In this document: piece by piece, positions 58,556 to 64,000 of the stretch
Numbering within the stretch: the first letter of the stretch is position 1
Layout: each line of letters starts with the position of its first letter
Assembly: GCA_009733575.1 (NCBI GenBank)
Contig: ML769437.1
Coordinates: 62,001-126,000, forward strand
DNA from: Gymnopus androsaceus JB14
Lineage: Eukaryota; Basidiomycota; Agaricomycetes; Agaricales; Omphalotaceae
Direction of reading: 5' to 3'
Length of the DNA: 64,000 nucleotides
The notes under the pieces: generated by a model
Told to the model about the DNA's origin: nothing
What the model saw: only the letters and a program-made list of their open reading frames with translations
The model's database searches: none
Made by a program: the position numbers and the translations under genes

Positions 58556-58849
58556 CAGCTCAGATCAATAATGGATGTCTTTTTGGATCAGTTTGGATAT
58601 ATAACCAGATGTCCTACACTTAATCTGGATCAGCTTGGATGAATAATCCTATGCATCACTTGGATCCATTTGGAAAAATAATCAGATGTCCTACACTTCA
58701 TCTGGGTCAGTTCAGATGAATAATAGATGTCCTACACCTAGTCTGAGCTTGGATGAATAACAGCTGTCCTACACTCAATCTAGGTCAGTTCAGCTAAATA
58801 ATGGATGTTCTACACTTCATCTGGATCAGTTTGGAAGAATAACACAGAG

Positions 58850-58987
58850 CATCAGCAAAACCTGTATTGACTGGGACTCTCTGGAAGCACTGTCAAGCGC
58901 TTGCCGGCACTGGGATGTGCCAGCCAGTGCCGGCCAGTGCTAGCCAGCTCTACCAGCGGGCCCCAGCCAATACAGGTTTTGCTGATG
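58850..58987. mobile_element. CATCAGC-family short hairpin (138 bp)
   Basis: Ends CATCAGCAAAACCTGTATTG and CAATACAGGTTTTGCTGATG. Between them are CCAGTGCCGGC/GCCGGCACTGG-type strings able to fold into one hairpin. It is inserted in the minisatellite. Its 2-bp flanks (AG, AA) differ by one base. Confidence 0.8.
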
Positions 58988-59320
58988 AAGTGCAGGATAT
59001 CCTACACTTCATTTTGATTGGTTTGGATGAATAACCAGATGTCCTACACTTAATCTGGGTCAGCTTGGATGAATAATAGATATTCTACACTTCATCTGGA
59101 TCAGTCTGGATGAATAACAGCTGTCCTACACTCAATCTGGGTCAGTTCAGATGAATAATGGATGTCCTATACATCATCTGGATCAGTTGGGATCAATAAC
59201 AGATATCCTATACTTCATCTGGGTCTGCTCAGATCAATAATGGATGTCTTATTCATTATCTGGATCAGTCTGGATGAATAATGGATGTCCTACACTTTAT
59301 CTAAATCAGTTCAGATTCAT

Positions 59321-59439
59321 CATCAGCAAAACCTGGGTGATCCCATAGCAAGGTCCCCCTCTGTGCAGCTCTGCACAGTTCTGTACAGAGCTGCACAGAG
59401 GGGGACCTTGCTATGGTGAACACCCAGGTTTTGCTGATG
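59321..59439. mobile_element. CATCAGC-family short hairpin (119 bp), near-perfect palindrome
   Basis: Ends CATCAGCAAAACCTGGGTG and CACCCAGGTTTTGCTGATG. The arms CCATAGCAAGGTCCCCCTCT and AGAGGGGGACCTTGCTATGG are exact complements, around a small CTGCACAG/CTGTACAG centre. It is flanked by AT on both sides. Confidence 0.85.
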
Positions 59440-59500
59440 ATGCTGGATGATCTGTGATTAATTGTACTAATTTTTGTAAGTTTTTGATTTGGCATCAAAC

Positions 59501-59970
59501 CAAGGGGTGTTCAACCCATTAAGTCCCGACATGACCTTGTTTTTGGGTCATAAGGATTCATGAAGCCCCCCCCCCCCCCTTCCACTGCCTATATATAGTA
59601 AAATTTTCCCACACTTTGGAGGATTTCCAACTTCAAATTTGTATTACATAACAATTTTTTCTCCTTTGCACCTTTAAACAACATTTTCAGAGGTAATTAA
59701 TACACAGCAGTTCATCTAAGTTCAATTCAACCTGGTGAAAGTGCACTTGCATTGACAATATTTTTTAATGGAGGGCCTAAATTGGTACTAAAATGCATTA
59801 TATTCTATAGAATCCATATTTTTCAGGGAGATTTGAGATGTTGAGTGCTTTAAATAGTTTTTATAGCCTTATTTCAGTAGTTGAATTAACCTAAAATGCC
59901 CCCCAGAGCCTCAATAGTATGAAAGAAATTTCGGCCATAAGGAATTCTCAGACCCCCCCCCCCCCCCCAT
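59501..59970. mobile_element. hAT-like miniature element, right end missing
   Basis: Begins CAAGGGGTGTTCAACCCATT and parallels the complete element at 60193-60696 through its poly-C tract, the CCACTGCCTATATATAG segment and AGAGCCTCAATAGTATGAAA. It stops at the second poly-C tract without the terminal inverted repeat. Confidence 0.7.
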
Positions 59971-60900
59971 TTCCGTAAGTTTATCATGTTATTTTTCTTT
60001 GATTTCCATAATTTCAATTTAAGTCTACTGCGAGATTTCCATAAGTTCTATCTTTGTTTGTTATCTTATTTTAATCTTATCTTTTCCTCATTTTCATAAG
60101 TTTTTCATATTCTTTATCTTTGATTTCCATAAGTTTTATGTCCTTTTAAAATTATATTTTCCTAATTTTTCGGCAAGATTTCCATAAGTTAACAAGGGGT
60201 GTTCAACCCACTAAGTCCTGACATGACCTTGTTTTTGGGTCATAAGGATTCTTGAAGCCCCCCCCCCCCTTTCCACTGCCTATATGTAGTAGAAATTTCC
60301 CACACTTCGGAGGATTTCCAACTTCAAATTTGTATTACATAACAATTTGTTCACCTTTGTACCTTTGAACAACATTTCCAGAGGCAATTTAATACACAGC
60401 AGTTTATCTAAGCTCAATTCAACCTGGTGTAAGTGCACTTGCATTTGACAATATTTTTTGATGGAGATGCTAAATTGGTACTAGATTGCATCATATCCTA
60501 TAAAATCCATGTTTCTCAGGGAGATTTGAGATGTTGAGTGCTTTAAATGGTTTTTACATCCTTATTTCAGTGGTTGAGTTGACCTAGAACACCCCTCAGA
60601 GCCTCAATAGTATGAAATTTTTTTCGGCCATAAGGACTTCTCAGACCCCCCTCCCCCCAAGGTCATGTCAGTGCTTATTTTTTTGAACACCCCTTGTAAG
60701 TTAACGGAACTTGTGGAAATCTTAATGTGACATTTAGTCACATTTGATTTTCACAAGTTGTCACGTAACATTGGCCACTTCGGCAAATATTATCTATTGT
60801 CTTTAATTGATAAGTTTACCAATAAGTTTTCTATAAGTCCGGAAACTTCCGTTTTCGGAATATTTCGGCTGTTTTCCATAAGTTTTCAATTTGTCATGGA
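59965..60900. repeat. GATTTCCATAAGTT motif array
   Basis: TTTCCATAAGTT-like strings occur at least eight times around and to the right of the miniature elements, separated by AT-rich sequence. One of them (ATAAGTTAAC) served as target of the hAT-like insertion. Confidence 0.6.
60193..60696. mobile_element. hAT-like miniature element (504 bp) with 8-bp target duplication
   Basis: Inverted ends CAAGGGGTGTTCAA and TTGAACACCCCTTG, with further inverted similarity inward (TGACATGACCTTG / CAAGGTCATGTCA). TAAGTTAA directly flanks both ends (60185-60192 and 60697-60704), the 8-bp duplication typical of hAT transposons. It contains two C-rich tracts and no protein frame. Confidence 0.88.
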
Positions 60901-61565
60901 AACTTATAGGTTCCTGCATGCAGTGTTACTGCATTCATTGTGCCCATTACTGGTTCCAGTGGGAGCCTGTCACCGCCATTATTGGTCATTCACCCCTATC
61001 ATTTCATTGCAATTTGCATGTACATGCCCTGACTTCACCCAATCCATTCGAAACCTTCCATCTTGTGAACCCAATGTTCCTGATCCCAATATGTCTATTC
61101 CCTGTGCTATGCGACTGTACAAGTGGGAGTGTTGGATAAGTACTTAGCCATCAGTTGTTCAGCCACTCCACACATTATATGTAACCCCTATCTGTTTCTG
61201 TATATAAAGTATGTAGTTACATTTTACCAATGAACCATTCTTTCCACCGCTCTACTACAATAGGTAATACACACGGGTTTGCTTAGTAAGGCTATATACA
61301 TGTTGGCCAGGCTGGTAGCTGTAAAAAGTGCGCGCACGGCATAATTGATGTAGTCAGGCGGGTTTAATAACAAAAGAGGACGTCGGGACAACGACCTAAG
61401 TTGGCTAAATGCAAGCTGCTGCACACTAATTGCGTCCTTTTATGAGATCTTTGGCCAGCTTTCCACTTTTTTTCGATTCCTGTTGACACACAAAAAATCT
61501 TTGGGAGCTAGACTACCTCAATAAATATTAAAGATAAAAAGGAAGATGAGTAAGGAAGATAAATA
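60705..61565. other. repeat-flank and intergenic sequence, no supported gene
   Basis: A plus-strand frame from 60758 to 61147 has no recognisable motif and begins within the TTTCCATAAG-type repeat. From about 61440 the duplicated Z segment begins. The minus strand here includes the 3' flank of gene Z. Confidence 0.4.
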
Positions 61566-62437
61566 TTAAGCAATTCTTCGCTTCAAGACAATGTCGGAAG
61601 CTAGCTTGTGCCACTTCCGCCATAATATGTAGTATGTGGGTATATGAGCGAACAGAGAAAATAAGCACAGGAAAACAGGAATATTCCGATATAGGAAGGT
61701 TGACCACTTTTGGAATCGACGCAAGTGTTTGGAAGGGATGTCTTTCCGAGTAGGGACCACTACTTTGGACGGCAGCGATTTCATCCGAGTCTCCTGCTGC
61801 GGGGAGCAAAACATTTCCAGGGCCCATTCGACGGAGAAGTCCTATATAGAAATTTAAAATGCAGTACGGAAGTGGTCGATATTTTATGCGTACCTGTAAG
61901 TCTACAGCAAATAACTTGTCCAGCTCGCTGGTGAGTTCCACTGCCCGATTTTCAATGGAATCATTGATTTTGTTGACCTCGAGATTTTCACATAACCTGA
62001 TAATCTCCCCCAAAAGGCTGTGTGGTTAACCGTTAATGTTCACTTCAATAAGTGCTGCTCAAAGATCGACCTTTTGAGCTTACGATCGTCGCATTTCACC
62101 TGAAAGCGGAGCTGTCCCCACACCAAGAATCGTGCTGGCTCGAATGCCATAGCCTCCAAATAGAAATGCGCATGGGTAGCAGCTTTGAGCGGCAAAATTG
62201 CCATGGATTTCCATTGCACCCCGTCTTCGTTGGCAATCCAGGGCTCTTCGGGATCAGTGAGGGGACTTTCCTTAAATCAAAAGAAATTAGCGTTCAGTGG
62301 GAGAGAATTTGTCAGCCGGTAGTATGTACAACCTTGGCCAGCTCCAAGCAGTCACGTCCTAGCCGAGCAACTTCGCTTTTAGAAGCATCAGAAGTGAGGA
62401 ATATTTCGGTGCACCTGTATTGCTGTTTTGGGTCCAT
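61566..62437 (-). CDS. gene Z: small protein with C-terminal membrane segment (intact)
   Basis: Exons 62437-62333, 62270-62071, 62017-61894 and 61841-61566 join in frame to 234 residues. It starts MDPKQQYRCTEIFLTSDAS, followed by SPLTDPEEPWIANEDGVQW and a stretch with FYLEAMAFEPARFLVWGQLR. A charged helical part (ENLEVNKINDSIENRAVEL) and a C-terminal hydrophobic segment (FLCLFSLFAHIPTYYIL) come next, ending in a basic tail (KWHKLASDIVLKRRIA), which suggests a membrane anchor. I do not recognise the family. The duplicate at 53980-54752 confirms exon boundaries, although it is broken. The donor of intron 2 (GTCGAT) is weak but required by frame in both copies. Confidence 0.75.
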
Positions 62438-63114
62438 GATATGTGAGCACTAAACTTTGAGAGGACAGTGTATATATACCTAGGTTATGTCGAGAAAAGA
62501 AGGTCGGTAATTATGTAGAGCTTGAAGCTGTCCATGATATATTAGAAACAGGGTCTATGGAGCTCCGAATAACACAGTATAGCTCAAGGTGTGGCGCACC
62601 TCAATAAACGTTCGCCCTGTCTTCGCTGAGCGACAAGCGGTGATATGTATATGTACTATCCTTAAGATTGAGACTTACATCATTCAAGTTACTGCTAGCG
62701 CCTCGGACAGAAAGATAATTCTAGAAGCTTATCCCCGATGAATGAGAATTTTGCGTGTCAATGATAATTCATACAGAGACGACTGACAGCCCGGACATCC
62801 TCATTGTGGAAAGAGTGCTTCAGAAAGGACGGGATAAGCAAATTGACGATTGCACCCGACAGAATTGGAACTTGAAGGTGGCGCTGGTCTTGTGATACCT
62901 TTCCGCCCTTCAAGTATAATGCTCACCTTGGTTGACGGGAACCAAACGCTCAGCTTGAATACGACTTGTGCTCCTTGACCCCCCGAAAGTATCCTACTTA
63001 CAACCGGAAATACGAGGACACAAATTGCTGTGAAATTTTATTATTATCAGTACAAGTCCGATACATAAAAAACTTATCAACCAATGCAATGGACAATTGA
63101 ACATTGCAATCAAT
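62438..63114. other. upstream region of gene Z copy 2
   Basis: Parallels 54753-55448. No coding signal. It presumably contains the promoter of gene Z. Confidence 0.5.
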
Positions 63115-63480
63115 CAAAGCATAAATTGTTGCTGAACCCCCGCCGCCACCGCTCGAATTGAAATCCATACGCTGTCGGCAGTTGAGCGCTTTCGAACGGT
63201 GTCGGGGGAGGCTCAGCCCCAGTCAAAAGTCCGTCCATTAGCTGTGATTCGGGATGATTGGGACCGAATCGCTCCCAACTTGGACTTGATTCACAGTGAT
63301 CCAAGCGATTCAAGGCTCCCCTAGAATCAGTTCCAACTTTGGTCGATGATTCACTCGTCACTGCGTCAGTATATAATTCCCAGTTAGTACTGATGAAGAT
63401 AACTCCTAATTATATTTTATTACGGATTTTTTATCAACTAGTAAGTCTATGTCGAAAAAGAAAAGAATAAAACTGACAGT
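63115..63480. repeat. dispersed repeat R, copy 3
   Basis: Same landmarks as copies 1 and 2 (CGCTCGAATTGAAATCC, TTTCGAACGGTGTCGGGG, GGGACCGAATCGCTCCCAA). It keeps the empty insertion site GAAGATAACTCCTAATT at 63395-63411. Confidence 0.75.
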
Positions 63481-63604
63481 AGACAGCAACACACTCAGCC
63501 TGCTATGTCAAAATTCAAGCTAGTGCATCATCTTTTGATTAATCCGGATTAAAATTAGTCAAAAATCCAAACTCGGTGAAGTAACACTAGAAATGTTACT
63601 GTAA

Positions 63605-64000
63605 TTAGCAGTTGTAGACAGTGAAATGGACATATAACAAGCAGAACTCGGACGAACCTACGCCCGTGTCCTCCATTGTATCCGCAATCTCGAAAAATTG
63701 ACGCGCAGTCTGTTGCTTAATTTTATGGATGCGCTCAAAGTCACTTTCCTTGAACTCATTCAAGGATTTGTTGTCGAAATCGTACTCTGAGCTTGGAATA
63801 CAAGCTCGTCTTCACTCGTTAGACCGTGGCGTTCAAATACAAAATGAAACGATTCCGCGGACCTGCGCCTGGAGAGTTTTCTCTACCTCTCCTTTCGGGC
63901 ATCCATTGTTCCTCTTGCAGCCAGTCTCGCCTGATTCGACTTCGCTTCTTGAAGTCTTCATCACTCATGAATTTGTCCAACACCTCTGTTCACCCGGGTA
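63605..64000 (-). CDS. partial gene running off the right edge, unknown
   Basis: On the minus strand about 63830-63985 reads LDKFMSDEDFKKRSRIRRDW and continues in charged sequence. After a predicted intron ending TATTCCAAG, a second exon reads SEYDFDNKSLNEFKESDFER, then HKIKQQTARQFFEIADTMED. It either splices again at GTAGGT (about 63664) or ends at a TAA at 63605. The frame and the helical charged composition look genuinely coding. The N-terminus lies outside the window and I do not recognise the family. Confidence 0.55.

Larger units (their letters stand above)
57824..59320. repeat. minisatellite of about 38-42 bp units, interrupted by elements
   Basis: Units read approximately AATAATGGATGTCCTACACT followed by TCATCTGGATCAGTTTGGAT. 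Runs lie at 57824-57923, 58556-58849 and 58988-59320, separated exactly by CATCAGC-family elements. No protein frame persists through it. Confidence 0.8.

Noticed and set aside
60758..61147. 129-codon frame as a gene
   Set aside because: It starts within TTTCCATAAG repeat sequence, has no motif or splice support, and alternative frames are equally open.

Overview
The window comes from a filamentous fungus, almost certainly an agaricomycete basidiomycete. Genes are split by many introns of about 46-70 nt with GTRAGT-like donors, and several families typical of Agaricomycetes are present: multicopy MYND-finger proteins, an NB-ARC/TPR NOD-like protein, and a large multi-exon transposase-like repeat gene. 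TTAGGG-type repeats also occur. I cannot name the species.

Layout. 0.9-1.8 kb: bZIP factor of the Gcn4/Cpc1 type (-). 3.5-8.3 kb: a MYND remnant, an intact 621-residue MYND protein and a broken copy of an uncharacterised family here called X (all -). 10.8-15 kb: an MFS transporter and an FAD monooxygenase, both intact (-). 16.3-30.8 kb: a complex segmental duplication. It starts with an intact rad17 checkpoint clamp-loader gene (11 exons), followed by second copies of X and MYND, a third MYND copy, a decayed second rad17, and truncated copies of a Ser/Pro-rich gene here called Y. The X-MYND pair at 3.98-8.26 kb is the inverted counterpart of the one at 19.5-23.8 kb. 31-34.5 kb: NB-ARC/TPR NOD-like gene with about 12 nearly identical 126-bp repeats. 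35-48.4 kb: AT-richer, transposon-rich tract holding a pogo/Tigger-like transposase relic, a transposase-like gene of 5.9 kb, a terminal-inverted-repeat element filled with TTAGGG-like repeats, and a nested palindrome. 48.7-53.4 kb: MYND fragment, the fullest Y gene (perhaps Whi5-like), the kynurenine-pathway gene for 3-hydroxyanthranilate 3,4-dioxygenase in divergent orientation to Y, and an Asn/Ser/Gly-rich protein gene. 53.6-63.5 kb: a direct duplication of a small membrane-anchored protein gene (Z, broken at 54 kb, intact at 62 kb), with about 5 kb of repeats between. A partial gene leaves the right edge.

The most novel signal is a family of at least nine short elements, concentrated at 56-59.5 kb, ending in CATCAGCAAAACC / GGTTTTGCTGATG. 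Their subterminal arms are low-complexity palindromic repeats whose motif differs from element to element. Three members of 632-750 bp also have a TATA-like core. Two paralogous repeats inside the window keep the empty site of one insertion and show a 2-bp target duplication.

Intact single-copy genes (rad17, MFS, monooxygenase, 3-HAO, Z at 62 kb, MYND at 4-6 kb) read cleanly through every predicted intron. Duplicated or repetitive genes carry many one-base indels, often in homopolymers. These may be real pseudogenisation or consensus errors in repeats, and the sequence alone cannot separate the two. Exon coordinates were derived by hand from splice consensus, frame continuity and comparison among paralogues; no search was run.
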